A stretch of 64,000 bases of DNA from Woeseiaceae bacterium (GTDB taxonomy: Bacteria; Pseudomonadota; Gammaproteobacteria; Steroidobacterales; Woeseiaceae), in NCBI GenBank assembly GCA_013043165.1, contig JABDOQ010000100.1, positions 1 through 64,000 of the forward strand, written 5' to 3'. Position numbers and translations under genes: made by a program. Shown here one piece after another: positions 9,535 to 21,000 of this stretch. Positions within the stretch are counted from its first letter, which is position 1. Each line of letters opens with the position of its first letter. A model generated the notes under the pieces. It did no database searches. It saw only the letters and a list, made by a program, of their open reading frames with translations, and had not been told where the DNA came from.

Positions 9535-10407
9535 ATGAGAACAGTATTTCCCAATTTCGTCCTGAAGGTGGCGTTGCTGCTGGTTTCGAGCAGCGCTATG
9601 AGCGGCTGCACGATTATCGTGTCGTCCGCCGCAACGGGTCTGGCCGACAACCTGTCCGGGGCCATCCTGAACCAGGATGATCCTGAACTCGTACGGGCAG
9701 GGGCGCCGTCCTACCTGCTGCTGCTGGACAGTTTTGTCGAGGGCAATCCGCGTGACGCCGACATCCTGGCCGCGGCGGCCACCCTGTATGCCACCTATGG
9801 CGCTGTTTTTGCCGATGACGAGATCCGTGCGTCGCGACTGACGAAGCGCGCCCGGCGCTATGCGCTGACAGCCATGTGCGAGTCTTACACACCTGCCTGT
9901 GCCTGGCCCGACGCGACCTATGACGAATTCGTTGCAACGCTGAGCGGTATTCGGCCCAGGAAAGCCGAGTTTCTTTATGCCTACGGCTTTGCCTCGCTGG
10001 CCTACCTTAGAGCACATAGCTCTGACGTGAACTCGCTCGCCGAACTGCCGCAGGTCGAAGCTCTTTTTGATCATTATTTGGACATAAGTGGAGACGCAGT
10101 TAACAGTAGCGCCTACACCTATATGGGAATATTGCTGACTCTGCGGCCGCCGGCGCTGGGCGGCGAACCGGAAAAGGCGCGCGAGTACTTTGAGAAAGCC
10201 ATAGCGATGACTGGCGGTAGAGACCTTGGCGCGAAGGTCGAATTCGCTCGAGGCTACGCGAAGAAGTTATACGAACGGGAGATGCACGACCGGCTATTGA
10301 ATGAGGTCATTGCGGCGGATCCCTACCAGGATGGATACACACTGGGTAACGTTCTTGCTCAGGAAGACGCGGCGGTGCTACTTGCCGAAGCAGATGATTA
10401 TTTTTGA
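9535..10407 (+). CDS. TRAP transporter TatT-type TPR lipoprotein
   Basis: Lipobox SAMSGC; helical repeat protein immediately upstream of a DctP-type SBP and QM genes, as in treponemal tatT-tatP. Confidence 0.82.
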   Translation: MRTVFPNFVLKVALLLVSSSAMSGCTIIVSSAATGLADNLSGAILNQDDPELVRAGAPSYLLLLDSFVEGNPRDADILAAAATLYATYGAVFADDEIRASRLTKRARRYALTAMCESYTPACAWPDATYDEFVATLSGIRPRKAEFLYAYGFASLAYLRAHSSDVNSLAELPQVEALFDHYLDISGDAVNSSAYTYMGILLTLRPPALGGEPEKAREYFEKAIAMTGGRDLGAKVEFARGYAKKLYEREMHDRLLNEVIAADPYQDGYTLGNVLAQEDAAVLLAEADDYF

Positions 10408-10417
10408 TGGATAAATC

Positions 10418-11425
10418 ATGAGAAAGCTATTCTTGATTCTTGCAGCGTTGGCGATCAGTCTGCCTGTCCAGGCTGTCACGCTGAAGATTGCAACGGCCAC
10501 GCCTGATGGTACGCAGTGGATGGATGACATGCGCTCGGGCGCGAAAGAAATAAAAGAGCGCACGGAAGGTCGTGTGCAAATCAAATACTATGGCGGTGGC
10601 ATCAAAGGCGACGACAAAAAAGTGTTGGGCCAAATCAGGATCCGGCAATTGCAGGGTGGTGCATTTACTCCGTCGGCGCTCGCATCTCAATACTCTGACC
10701 TGAATCTGTACGGTATGCCGCTGATATTCAATTCCGAAGAGGAAGCGGCCTATGTCCGGAGTCGTCTCGACGCGCGCTTGCAGAAGGGGCTCGAGGACGC
10801 AGGTTTCGTCAATTTTGGATTCGCGACGTCGGGGTTCGCCAATATCATGTCGAACACTCCGGTCAGTTCGCTTGCAGACCTGAAGGGTAAACGCGTGTGG
10901 GTACCTGAAGGGGACCCCATTAGCTACGCATCGATGAAGGCGCTGTCGCTATCCCCGGTTACACTGCCGTTGACGGACGTTCTCACGGGTTTGCAGACGG
11001 GTCTTATCGATATCGTTGCTATTCCTCCTTACGTCGCGCTGATATTGCAGTGGCACACGAAAGTAAAATTCGTCACGCGAGTTCCCCTGGTGTATACGTT
11101 TGGTTTTATGGCCGTGGACAAAAAGGCATTTGAAAAAATAAGTCCCGAAGATCAGGCGATCGTCCACGAAGTGATGGGCAGAATCTATGAGAATTTCAAC
11201 AAGGTGAACCTGGTAGACAACGCTGCGGCATTCGATGCATTGTTGAATGGCGGTATCAAATCCGTCGAGTTCGACCAGGAAGAGTTCATGAAGACGCGCA
11301 AGGTGCTACTCGCATCGAACCGGCAGCTCGGTGAACAAGGTAAATTCAGCTTGGAGCTATACGACGAGATGATGCGCTATCTCGATGAGTATCGCAGCCA
11401 GCACGGTGCCAGCGGCCCCGACTAG
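10418..11425 (+). CDS. TRAP transporter substrate-binding protein (DctP/TatP family)
   Basis: Signal peptide; LKIATATPDGTQWMDDMRSGAKEIKERTEGRVQIKYYGGG; LADLKGKRVWVPEGDP. Confidence 0.92.
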   Translation: MRKLFLILAALAISLPVQAVTLKIATATPDGTQWMDDMRSGAKEIKERTEGRVQIKYYGGGIKGDDKKVLGQIRIRQLQGGAFTPSALASQYSDLNLYGMPLIFNSEEEAAYVRSRLDARLQKGLEDAGFVNFGFATSGFANIMSNTPVSSLADLKGKRVWVPEGDPISYASMKALSLSPVTLPLTDVLTGLQTGLIDIVAIPPYVALILQWHTKVKFVTRVPLVYTFGFMAVDKKAFEKISPEDQAIVHEVMGRIYENFNKVNLVDNAAAFDALLNGGIKSVEFDQEEFMKTRKVLLASNRQLGEQGKFSLELYDEMMRYLDEYRSQHGASGPD

Positions 11426-11427
11426 TC

Positions 11428-11949
11428 GTGTATTACCGATTTATCGCGCTGCTCGAGCGTCTCGAAAGGGCCGGACGCTTTCTGGAAACTGCCGCTCTCG
11501 TAATGCTATTCAGCGCGATGATGCTGCTGGCCGTCGGCCAGATCATTCTCAGGGAAATATTCAATACCGGGTTCGTGTGGGCGGATGAACTCATCAAGTT
11601 GATGGTGCTCTGGCTGGCGATGGTTGGCTCAATCGCAGCAGCCCGGGAGAATCGCCACATACGCATCGATGCGCTTTCTCACGTTCTTCCTGAGCTCGGA
11701 ATTCAGGTTATCAGGATAATCGTCGATTTGTTTGCAGGCTTTGTCTGCGGCGTAATCGCATGGCAGGCATGGCTATACCTGCAGGTTGAGATTGAGTACG
11801 CAGATACGGTACTGGTCAATATCCCGGCCTGGATCGCTCACAGCATCATGCCGGCGGCATTCCTGTTGATCAGCTTTCGTTTTGTTGTGCTGGTCGTGAA
11901 GCAAATTGGCGCTATAGTAACGCGTCCCTTGCCCGGGTCGGGCGCGTGA
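11428..11949 (+). CDS. TRAP transporter small permease (DctQ)
   Basis: FNTGFVWADELIKLMVLWLAMVGSIAAARENRHIRIDAL; four TM segments. Confidence 0.93.
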   Translation: MYYRFIALLERLERAGRFLETAALVMLFSAMMLLAVGQIILREIFNTGFVWADELIKLMVLWLAMVGSIAAARENRHIRIDALSHVLPELGIQVIRIIVDLFAGFVCGVIAWQAWLYLQVEIEYADTVLVNIPAWIAHSIMPAAFLLISFRFVVLVVKQIGAIVTRPLPGSGA

Positions 11950-13205
11950 TTATTCTCAGCGCATTGTTGGTGTTGCTGGCGATCTTCGGGGCCCCTCTGT
12001 TTGCGATCATTGCCGCAAGCGCGATGATCGGTTTTCAAAAAGAGGGAACTGACTTGATGATCATGGCGCTTGAAGTGCAGAGCATTGCCAGCATGCCGTT
12101 TCTCGCAGCCATACCGCTTTTCACGTTTGCGGGTTACCTGCTGAGCGAAAGTGAAGCGCCCAGGCGCCTCGTGAAACTGACGGGCGCGATACTGGGCTGG
12201 ATGCCCGGAGGGCTTGCGCTCGTCTGCCTCGCTGTCTGCGCTTTTTTTACCGCTTTTACAGGCGCGTCCGGTGTAACGATTATCGCGCTCGGGGCAATCT
12301 TGTACCCGGCTTTGAAGCAGGACGGGTACGGCGACAAGTTCAACCTCGGCCTGGTTACCTCAGCCGGGAGCCTCGGGCTATTGTTCGCTCCATCGCTGCC
12401 GCTGATTCTCTATGGCGTCATCGCTGAAGTTCCGGTTGACAACCTGTTCCTGGCCGGCATTTTACCGGGGCTGCTCATGCTGTTGATGCTGTCGGGCTGG
12501 AATCTCTGGGTGAACCGTGCCATTCGTAAGCCGCTAAGTTCCTTCTCCGTTCGCGAGGTAGGTTCGGCGTTGCGCGAATCGATTTGGGAATTGCCGCTCC
12601 CGATCGTTGTGCTGGGCGGCATCTATTCCGGATTTTTCGCGGTTTCTGAAGCAGCTGCCGTCACGGCGCTGTACGTAGTGTTGGTGGAAGTCGTGATTTT
12701 GCGGGAAATCCCCCTGCGCGAGCTGCCGCGCATAATGCGCGCGTCGATGGTGTTGGTTGGAGCGATCCTGATTATTCTGGGCCTGTCGGTTGCGTCGACC
12801 AGTTACATGATCGACGCAGACATTCCGCAGCGCCTGTTTGAGCTCGTCTCGAGTAGGGTCAGCAGCCAGACCTCGTTCCTGATTCTGCTGCTGCTGTTCC
12901 TGCTGGTCCTGGGTGCAATTCTGGATATTTTTTCCGCCATCGTACTCGTCGTACCACTGATCCTGCCTATTGCTGCGGGCTACGGTGTCAATGAGGTGCA
13001 CCTTGGCATCGTCTTCCTGGCCGCGATGCAGCTCGGATACCTGACCCCGCCGGTCGGTCTCAACCTGTTCATAGCGAGCTATCGCTTTGAGAAGCCGATC
13101 ATGCACGTCTACTCGGCGACGTTCCCGTTCCTGATCATCTTGATGGCGTCAGTCGTGATCATCACCTTCTTGCCGGAACTGTCACTCGTATTTCTTTCGG
13201 ATTGA
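11946..13205 (+). CDS. TRAP transporter large permease (DctM)
   Basis: SIASMPFLAAIPLFTFAGYLLSES; AFTGASGVTIIALGAILYPAL; YLTPPVGLNLFIASYRF. Confidence 0.95.
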   Translation: MIILSALLVLLAIFGAPLFAIIAASAMIGFQKEGTDLMIMALEVQSIASMPFLAAIPLFTFAGYLLSESEAPRRLVKLTGAILGWMPGGLALVCLAVCAFFTAFTGASGVTIIALGAILYPALKQDGYGDKFNLGLVTSAGSLGLLFAPSLPLILYGVIAEVPVDNLFLAGILPGLLMLLMLSGWNLWVNRAIRKPLSSFSVREVGSALRESIWELPLPIVVLGGIYSGFFAVSEAAAVTALYVVLVEVVILREIPLRELPRIMRASMVLVGAILIILGLSVASTSYMIDADIPQRLFELVSSRVSSQTSFLILLLLFLLVLGAILDIFSAIVLVVPLILPIAAGYGVNEVHLGIVFLAAMQLGYLTPPVGLNLFIASYRFEKPIMHVYSATFPFLIILMASVVIITFLPELSLVFLSD

Positions 13206-13322
13206 CAGCGTTTCGCAGCGCATCCCATTTACCGTATGAGCCGGAACCGGGGCCACATTTCGGGCCTCATGGTGTAAAGTTCGTGCTCGTCGCGATTTTT
13301 GTAGCTTAGGAATGCAGAGATT

Positions 13323-15176
13323 ATGAGTAAGGGCAATTTGATCCGCCGTATGCTGGCATCGATATGGCGCGGCCTCAACGGACTGCGAAAAGTGCTCCAC
13401 CTGGTACTGATGCTGTTCATTTTCCTGGTGTTTTTCGGCGCTATGTCGGGTACGCCGCCATTGATGCCAAACAAGGCGGCGTTGTTCATTCAACCGTCCG
13501 GCGTGCTTGTAGAGCAGCTGGAAGGTGATCCATTCGACCGCGCGCTGACCGAACTGGTTGGCGATACGCCGCCGCAGACGTTGGTACAGGATGTCATTGA
13601 TGCACTGGAGTTCGCCCGGACCGACGAACGCATCACGGCCGTTCATCTCGAGCTGAGCGTTTTCGCTTCGGGCGGGCTAAACAAATTGCAGCGCGTAGCA
13701 GACGCGATCGATGCCTTCCGGGAGTCGGGAAAACCGGTCGTTGCAAGCGCAGACTATTTTGCACAACAGGGTTACTACCTGGCGGCACACGCCGACGAGC
13801 TGTATCTTCACCCCGACGGCCTGGTGTTTCTGCAGGGTTTCGGATCCTATCGAACCTACTTCAAGGAGGCGATAGACCTGCTGCGAATCGACTGGAATGT
13901 TTTCAGAGTCGGGACCCACAAGTCGTTCGTCGAACCCTACACACGCATGGATATGTCTGCGGAGGACCGGGAGTCCAGGAACCGCTTGATAAATCAATTC
14001 TGGAGCACCTACCAGCAAGACGTAGTTGCTGCGCGCGGGCTGCCTGAAGGCGCCATTGACGACTACGCCCAGAACATGGTTGAGCGTGTCGGAAGCGCCA
14101 ATGGCGATACGGCCGTTGCTGCACGTGACATCGGTTTGGTGGATGATTTACTGACCCGCAATGGCTTGCGCGACCGTATCAAGGAATACGCAGGAGCGGA
14201 TTCGGAGGACGAGACGCTGTACTCGTCAGTGTCGATGCGGGATTACCTCAGTCAAATGCGGCTGTTGCATAAGCCCAGGAAGAAGGCTGAAAACGTTGCG
14301 ATCGTCGTCGCAGCGGGCGAGATACTCGATGGATCGCATCCACCAGGCACTGTTGGCGGCGATTCGACGGCAGCCTTGCTTCGTAAAGCCCGGAACGATG
14401 AGTCTGTCAAAGCCGTCGTGCTTCGCGTCGACAGTCCGGGTGGCAGCGCGTTTGCGTCAGAAGTGATTGCGAACGAGATAGAAGCTTTGCAGGCGGCCGG
14501 CAAACCCGTTGTTGCGTCCATGAGCAGCGTGGCGGCTTCTGGTGGCTACTGGATTTCTGTCGGCGCTGACAGGGTAATCGCCAGCCCGTCGACAGTAACA
14601 GGATCAATCGGTGTCTTCGGCATGATTCCTACCTTCCAGCGCTCGCTTGCGACTGTCGGCGTGGCAACTGATGGTGTCGCCACAACCCCGTGGGTGGGGG
14701 CGCTGCGAGTCGATCGTGAAATGACCGATACTTCGAAACAGCTGGTGCAGATGCTGATCGAAAACATATACGACGATTTTGTTGCACGGGTCTCTGAGCT
14801 CCGCGGCCTCGACGAGCAAACCGTGGACAGCATAGGCCAGGGTCAGGTCTGGACTGGCGCCGATGCGTTGCAGAATGGACTGGTCGATCAGCTTGGCGAT
14901 TTCGATGACGCTGTTACCGTTGCGGCAGAACTCGGTGGCCTCGAGGAAGGAGCTTACAGCAGGAAAACGATCCAGCCGGAGTTATCGCCGACCGAGCAGA
15001 TGATTGTCGATTTTCTGGCGGTTGCGAAAACCGCTGGTGTCGATCCGGCCAGCTTTGTGCGAGACCCGGCGCCGGTCGCGGTATTCGCAAATCAGCTGCA
15101 GAAATTGCTCTCGGCTGTCACGAAGTTCAATGATCCCAGGGGCGTTTATTCGCACTGTTTCTGCGAGATCGACTAG
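13323..15176 (+). CDS. sppA: Signal peptide peptidase SppA, long (67K) form
   Basis: VVLRVDSPGGSAFASEVIANEI; MSSVAASGGYWISVGADRVIASPSTVTGSIGVFG. Confidence 0.96.
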   Translation: MSKGNLIRRMLASIWRGLNGLRKVLHLVLMLFIFLVFFGAMSGTPPLMPNKAALFIQPSGVLVEQLEGDPFDRALTELVGDTPPQTLVQDVIDALEFARTDERITAVHLELSVFASGGLNKLQRVADAIDAFRESGKPVVASADYFAQQGYYLAAHADELYLHPDGLVFLQGFGSYRTYFKEAIDLLRIDWNVFRVGTHKSFVEPYTRMDMSAEDRESRNRLINQFWSTYQQDVVAARGLPEGAIDDYAQNMVERVGSANGDTAVAARDIGLVDDLLTRNGLRDRIKEYAGADSEDETLYSSVSMRDYLSQMRLLHKPRKKAENVAIVVAAGEILDGSHPPGTVGGDSTAALLRKARNDESVKAVVLRVDSPGGSAFASEVIANEIEALQAAGKPVVASMSSVAASGGYWISVGADRVIASPSTVTGSIGVFGMIPTFQRSLATVGVATDGVATTPWVGALRVDREMTDTSKQLVQMLIENIYDDFVARVSELRGLDEQTVDSIGQGQVWTGADALQNGLVDQLGDFDDAVTVAAELGGLEEGAYSRKTIQPELSPTEQMIVDFLAVAKTAGVDPASFVRDPAPVAVFANQLQKLLSAVTKFNDPRGVYSHCFCEID

Positions 15177-15180
15177 CTGG

Positions 15181-15234
15181 ATGGGGACATTCTTAATTTA
15201 ACGTATTAATACGTTAAATTAAGAATGTCCCCAT
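15181..15234. repeat. Perfect 54-bp palindrome between convergent sppA and tdh
   Basis: ATGGGGACATTCTTAATTTAACGTATT|AATACGTTAAATTAAGAATGTCCCCAT; 27-nt arms identical, no loop. Confidence 0.95.
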
Positions 15235-16263
15235 TTATTTGTTCCAGTGCAGGATGACCTTGCCCGTCTGTCCGGACTCCATAAGTTCGAACGCGGGCTG
15301 GAACTCCTCGATATCAAAATGGTGGGTGATGATCGGATCCATGTTCAGGCCGCTTTGCAGCATGCTGGACATCTTGTACCAGGTTTCGAACATCTCGCGA
15401 CCATAGATCCCCTTGATGAACAGCCCCTTGAAAATGACGTCATTCCAGTTGATGGCCGTTTCGCCGGGCGGAATGCCGAGCATGGCGATCTTGCCGCCGT
15501 GGTGCATCGTTCTCAGCATGTCGCGAAACGCCTGCGGATTGCCCGACATCTCCATGCCGACATCAAAACCTTCTTCCATCCCCAGGTCGCGCATGGTGTC
15601 GTCGATCGTCTGCCGGGTCACGTTGAGTGCGCGCGAGGCTCCCATTTTTCGGGCAAGCTCCAGCCGATAATCGTTAACGTCGGTAATGACGATGTGGCGT
15701 GCGCCTGCGAAGCGTGCAATCGCGACGGCCATGACACCGATCGGGCCGGCACCCGTAATCAGAACGTCCTCCCCCACAAGGTCGAACGATAATGCCGTAT
15801 GCGTGGCGTTACCGAGCGGGTCGAGAATCGATGCCATGTCATCGCTGATCATATCCGGCAGTTTGAAAACATTAAATGCCGGGACCGACACGAATTCCGC
15901 AAAAGCGCCTGGCCTGCTGACTCCGACACCGACTGCGTTCATGCACAGGTGACGGCGGCCGGCCCGACAATTTCGACAGTGCCCACAGGTTATATGCCCC
16001 TCAGCCGAGACGCGGTCGCCCAGGCTAAAGCCACGGACCTCGATGCCCATATCCACGATCTCGCCGCTGAATTCGTGCCCAACCGCCATTGGAACGGGGA
16101 TCGTTTTTCGCGCCCAGTCATCCCATTTAAAAATGTGAATATCGGTTCCGCATATCGCCGTGCGTTTGACCTTGACCAGGACGTCGTTGTGGCCAACATC
16201 GGGAACTGCGATGTCTTCCATCCAGATGCCAGGCTCCCGTTTTGCTTTGACCAGTGCTTTCAT
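15235..16263 (-). CDS. tdh: L-threonine 3-dehydrogenase
   Basis: [33 protein letters not shown]; zinc ADH fold; adjacent kbl. Confidence 0.96.
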   Translation of the reverse strand: MKALVKAKREPGIWMEDIAVPDVGHNDVLVKVKRTAICGTDIHIFKWDDWARKTIPVPMAVGHEFSGEIVDMGIEVRGFSLGDRVSAEGHITCGHCRNCRAGRRHLCMNAVGVGVSRPGAFAEFVSVPAFNVFKLPDMISDDMASILDPLGNATHTALSFDLVGEDVLITGAGPIGVMAVAIARFAGARHIVITDVNDYRLELARKMGASRALNVTRQTIDDTMRDLGMEEGFDVGMEMSGNPQAFRDMLRTMHHGGKIAMLGIPPGETAINWNDVIFKGLFIKGIYGREMFETWYKMSSMLQSGLNMDPIITHHFDIEEFQPAFELMESGQTGKVILHWNK

Positions 16264-16285
16264 TGTTCTGTCCTGGTGTGCGCGA

Positions 16286-17515
16286 TTAATTAATTACGCC
16301 GAGTTCGCGGCCGACGGCCGTGAATGCATCGATCGCTTTATCGAGTTGCACACGAGTCAGGGCGGCCGACATTTGTGTACGAATTCGCGCCTGTCCCTTC
16401 GGGACCACCGGGAACGAGAAACCAGTCACGTAGATATCGCGAGCGAGGAGTTTGTCGGCCATTGTGGTCGCAAGCCTGGCGTCACCGAGCATCACCGGAA
16501 TAATCGGATGTTCTCCGGGTTTCAGCTCAAAGCCACGCTCAGTCATCTGGCTGCGGAAATACGCCGCATTTTCGTGCAGTTTTTCCTGCAGAGAGTTGTC
16601 GCGTTCGAGCAGGTCGAGAACCGCGATGGACACCGCTGCGATCATTGGCGCGACGGAATTCGAAAACAGGTAGGGACGCGAGCGCTGCCGCAACCAGCCA
16701 ACGATTTCCTTGCGACCGGAAGTGAATCCGCCCGACGCACCGCCGAGCGCTTTGCCCAGCGTACCTGTGATGATGTCGATACGTCCCATCACGCCGTGAT
16801 ATTCGTGCGTGCCGCGCCCGGTTTTGCCGAGGAAACCCGTTGCATGGCAGTCATCGATCATTGTCAGGGCATCAGAATCTGCAGCCAGCTCGCAAATGCC
16901 GACGAGGTCGGCGATCGTGCCATCCATCGAGAAGACGCCGTCCGTGACGATCAGTTTGGTGTTGGCACCGGATGCATCCTGAAGTTGGCTGCCAAGGTCC
17001 TGCATATCGCCGTTGGCATAACGGTAGCGCTGCGCTTTGCAGAGGCGAATACCGTCGATGATGCTGGCATGGTTCAGCGCGTCGCTGATGACGGCATCAT
17101 CGGGTCCCAGCAGCGTCTCGAACAAGCCGCCGTTCGCATCAAAACAGGATGGATACAGGATCGTATCCTCTGTGCCGAGAAAAGCGCTGATCCGAGCTTC
17201 CAGCTCCTTATGAATGGTCTGCGTGCCACAAATAAATCGCACGGATGCCATGCCGTAGCCGTACTGGTCCAGTGCTTTGTGCGCAGCCGCAATGACCTCC
17301 GGATGATTGGCGAGGCCGAGGTAGTTATTCGCGCACAGGTTTAGCACATGCTTTGTGCCGCCATTTGCGCGCACATCAATAGCGGCTTGCTGCGGTCCCG
17401 TAATGAGTCTTTCTGTCTTGAAAAGACCCTCTGATTTCAGCGCCTCGGTCTGTTTGCCGAGTGATTCCAAAAAGGTCGTTGGCACGGGTTTGCTCTCTGG
17501 GTTCGAAGGACGCAA
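16286..17515 (-). CDS. kbl: Glycine C-acetyltransferase (2-amino-3-ketobutyrate CoA ligase)
   Basis: [59 protein letters not shown] at 17482 may be the true start. Confidence 0.96.
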   Translation of the reverse strand: MRPSNPESKPVPTTFLESLGKQTEALKSEGLFKTERLITGPQQAAIDVRANGGTKHVLNLCANNYLGLANHPEVIAAAHKALDQYGYGMASVRFICGTQTIHKELEARISAFLGTEDTILYPSCFDANGGLFETLLGPDDAVISDALNHASIIDGIRLCKAQRYRYANGDMQDLGSQLQDASGANTKLIVTDGVFSMDGTIADLVGICELAADSDALTMIDDCHATGFLGKTGRGTHEYHGVMGRIDIITGTLGKALGGASGGFTSGRKEIVGWLRQRSRPYLFSNSVAPMIAAVSIAVLDLLERDNSLQEKLHENAAYFRSQMTERGFELKPGEHPIIPVMLGDARLATTMADKLLARDIYVTGFSFPVVPKGQARIRTQMSAALTRVQLDKAIDAFTAVGRELGVIN

Positions 17516-17539
17516 AGTATATCAGGAGGCCAAAGGAGA

Positions 17540-17929
17540 TTGGTCGTGTCAAACGACTCACTAAGACTGGATCGGTGGCTCTGGTTCACTCGATTCTACA
17601 AGACGCGGATGGCGGCCAGCGCGGCGGTGCATGGCGGCCACGTTCGTGTTAACGGGGAGCGCGCCCGCGCCGCGACGAGCATACGCATTGGTGACGAAGT
17701 CCAGCTCGTCCGTCAACAATTGACGTACGAGCTAACGGTTCGGGGAGTACCTGCCCGGCGCGGCCCGGCGAAGGAAGCGCAGGCCTGCTACGACGAGTCT
17801 CCCGCAAGCATCGCTCGGCGGCAACAACGGCTTGCCGAGCTGCGGAGGGACCGACTACAAATGCCGATGACGAAGGGCAAGCCGGACAAACACACGCGCC
17901 GACAGCTACGCAATCGAAAAGGCCGATAG
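17540..17929 (+). CDS. S4-domain RNA-binding protein (Hsp15-like)
   Basis: LRLDRWLWFTRFYKTRMAASAAVHGGHVRVNGERARAA; basic C-terminus. Confidence 0.85.
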   Translation: MVVSNDSLRLDRWLWFTRFYKTRMAASAAVHGGHVRVNGERARAATSIRIGDEVQLVRQQLTYELTVRGVPARRGPAKEAQACYDESPASIARRQQRLAELRRDRLQMPMTKGKPDKHTRRQLRNRKGR

Positions 17930-18019
17930 CGATGCCCGTGCGGCCCTGAATACCCTATAATCCCGGCCCGTGTATTCCTTTTTGAGCCCACCGCAAGAGT
18001 GGACGTTTGGAGTTGTTGC

Positions 18020-21000
18020 ATGAGCTTTGTTGATCAGCCGGCTGCGTTGCAGGGCAGTATTCCCGACATCAATGATCTTTATCTCGCGGACGAAGAGAAA
18101 CTTGTCATGGAGCTGGTCCAGGCCGCCGATGCCGGCGGCCCCACTCGCGAGAAAATTCAGTCGACGGCGGCGCAGCTTGTGCGCGCAGTTCGCAAGAACA
18201 CGGCCAGGGACGGCGGCATCGAAGCTTTTCTACAGCAATACGACCTGTCATCGGATGAAGGTGTGTTGCTCATGTGCATCGCCGAGGCATTGCTGCGAAT
18301 CCCGGACGGCGATACGGCCGATCGGCTGATCGCGGACAAGATCACGTCTGCGAAATGGAAGGATCATCTCGGTGAAAGTGACTCTGTGTTCGTTAACGCG
18401 TCGACATGGGGCCTGATGCTGACAGGCCGCATTCTGAGCATGGACGAAGTCGCAACGAGCAATCCCGGACAGGCGCTTGGCCGACTCGTCAGCCGTGCCG
18501 GTGAGCCGTTGGTGCGAACCGCCATGCGTCAGGCAATGAAGATCATGGGACACCAGTTTGTCATGGGACGCACGATCGGGGCGGCTCTGAAACGGGCAAC
18601 AAAAGACGAAAAGCTACCGTACCGTTACTCCTTCGACATGCTCGGCGAATCCGCGCTTACCCGGTCCGATGCGCAGCGCTACCACGAGAGTTACCACCAG
18701 GGCATCGACAGTATTGGCAAGTCTCCGAGAGTTGACGCGGCGGATGTATTTTCGGCACCGGGTATATCGGTCAAGTTATCTGCGCTGCATCCGCGCTATG
18801 AATACACACACGAACGGCGGGTCCTGGATGAGCTCGTCCCGTCGGTCCTGGAGCTTGCCAAACACGCCAGGGACGTTGGTATCGGCCTGACGATCGACTC
18901 GGAGGAGGCGAGCAGGCTCGAAATGTGGCTTGCCATATTCGAGCGCGTCTATCGCGACAATGCGCTAGCCGGATGGGATGGGTTTGGCCTTGCCGTGCAA
19001 ACCTATCAACGCCGCGGCCGAGACACGATGCGTTTTATTGAAGATCTGGCCGGCGACGTCGGGCGTCGAATCCCCGTCCGTCTCGTGAAAGGCGCCTACT
19101 GGGACAGCGAGATCAAGTGGGCGCAGGAGCAGGGAATTTCGAGCTATCCCGTGTTCACACGTAAATCTCACTCTGACGTGTCGTATCTGGCCTGCGCGCG
19201 GGTTGCACTTGCAGCCGGCGACAAGATCTATGGGCAGTTCGCGACGCACAACGCGCATACGTTGGCGAGCGTGTTGCATTTCGCGGGTGCGCGTCGGGAC
19301 TATGAGTTCCAGCGCCTGCACGGCATGGGTGAGGAACTGTACGCCGAAATCGTCGATCCAGAAAAACACGACCGACCTTGCCGCGTCTATGCGCCGGTGG
19401 GTAACCACGAGGATCTGTTGCCATATCTCGTTCGGCGCTTGTTGGAGAATGGTTCCAATACCTCGTTTGTGAACAAGATTATCGACGAGTCCATCGCCGT
19501 AGAGGACATCGTTGCCGACCCGTTGACTGTCGCCGGGCAACACGACTACCTGCCGCATGACCGGATACCAAGGCCGATGGATCTTTTCCAGCCCGAGCGA
19601 GACAACTCACACGGCTTTAATCTTGCGGACCGCAATGTCAGCCGAAAGCTTCTGTCTGATCTGGAGGCAGCCAGCGCGAAGCCATTAACAGCTAAACCGA
19701 TTGTCGGCGGCAGAGAGATGACCGGGGCGGAAGCGCCGTCGCTTAATCCGGCGAAAACCGACGAAGTCGTGGGCATTTGCCATTTGGCGGCAGAAGAGCA
19801 CGTTGATGCGGCGCTGGAACTTTCGGTCAAGGGGCAGTTTGCCTGGGATTGCGTGGGGGCCGACGAACGTGCCAGCATTCTGAATCGTGCGGCGGATCTG
19901 TTCGAAGCGCATCACGCCGAGCTGCTGGCGCTGTGCATCCGTGAGGGTGGCAAAACCATTCCGGACTCGATCTCCGAGCTGCGCGAGGCCGTGGATTTCT
20001 TGCGCTACTATGCCGCCCAGGCGCGGCGACATTTTGGCCAGCCGCTGGTCATGCCCGGGCCGACCGGGGAGCACAATACTTATGGCTTGCGCGGCCGCGG
20101 TGTGTTCGTCTGCATAAGTCCCTGGAATTTCCCGCTGGCGATATTTACCGGCCAGGTAGCGGCCGCACTTGCAGCGGGCAACGCCATACTCGCAAAACCG
20201 GCGGCGCCGACACCTCTGATTGCCTATCGCGCTGTGCAGCTGATGCTCGAAGCCGGCGTGCCGGCAGATGTGCTGCATTTCATCCCAGGTTCTGGCTCCC
20301 TGATCGGAGGCCGCGCGGTTGCAGATCCGCGGGTCGCGGGTGTGGTGTTTACCGGATCGACCGGCGTCGCCCGGACGATCAACCAGACGCTGGCCCATCG
20401 GGACGGCCCGATCGGCACCCTGATCGCCGAGACCGGCGGACAAAACGCCATGTTTGTCGATAGTTCTGCGTTGCCGGAGCAGGTCGTGCACGACAGTGTC
20501 TATTCGGCATTCAACAGTGCGGGTCAGCGGTGCTCTGCCTTGCGCCTGCTGTGCGTGCAGGAGGAGATCGAACCACGAACGCTCGATCTGCTGAAGGGCT
20601 ACATGGATGAACTCGTCATTGGCGATCCACAATACCTTTCAACTGACGTCGGCCCCGCAATTGACGCACCGTCGAGAGCCGTACTTGAAGCACACGTCGA
20701 GAGAATGGAAAAAGAAGCCAGAATCGTCCATCGATGCACTTTGCCTGCCGGACACGAGGTCGGTACATTCTTCGCGCCTACGCTGGTAGAAATAGACGAT
20801 ATCAGCGTCCTGACCGAAGAGGTTTTTGGCCCGATCCTGCACGTGCTCAAGTTCAGGGGCAGCGATCTCGACAAGACTGTCGAGGCGGTCAACGCGACCG
20901 GCTATGGTCTGACCATGGGCTTGCACAGCCGCATAGATTCGCGCGCCCGTGGTCTCGTCAAAGCTTCCGGGGCCGGTAACATCTACATTAATCGTAATAT

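Noticed and set aside
16160-17344. 394-aa plus ORF antisense to kbl/tdh
   Set aside because: Shadow ORF over two clearly identified enzymes.
19685-20632. 315-aa minus ORF antisense to putA
   Set aside because: Shadow ORF; the ALDH domain motifs on the + strand are unambiguous.
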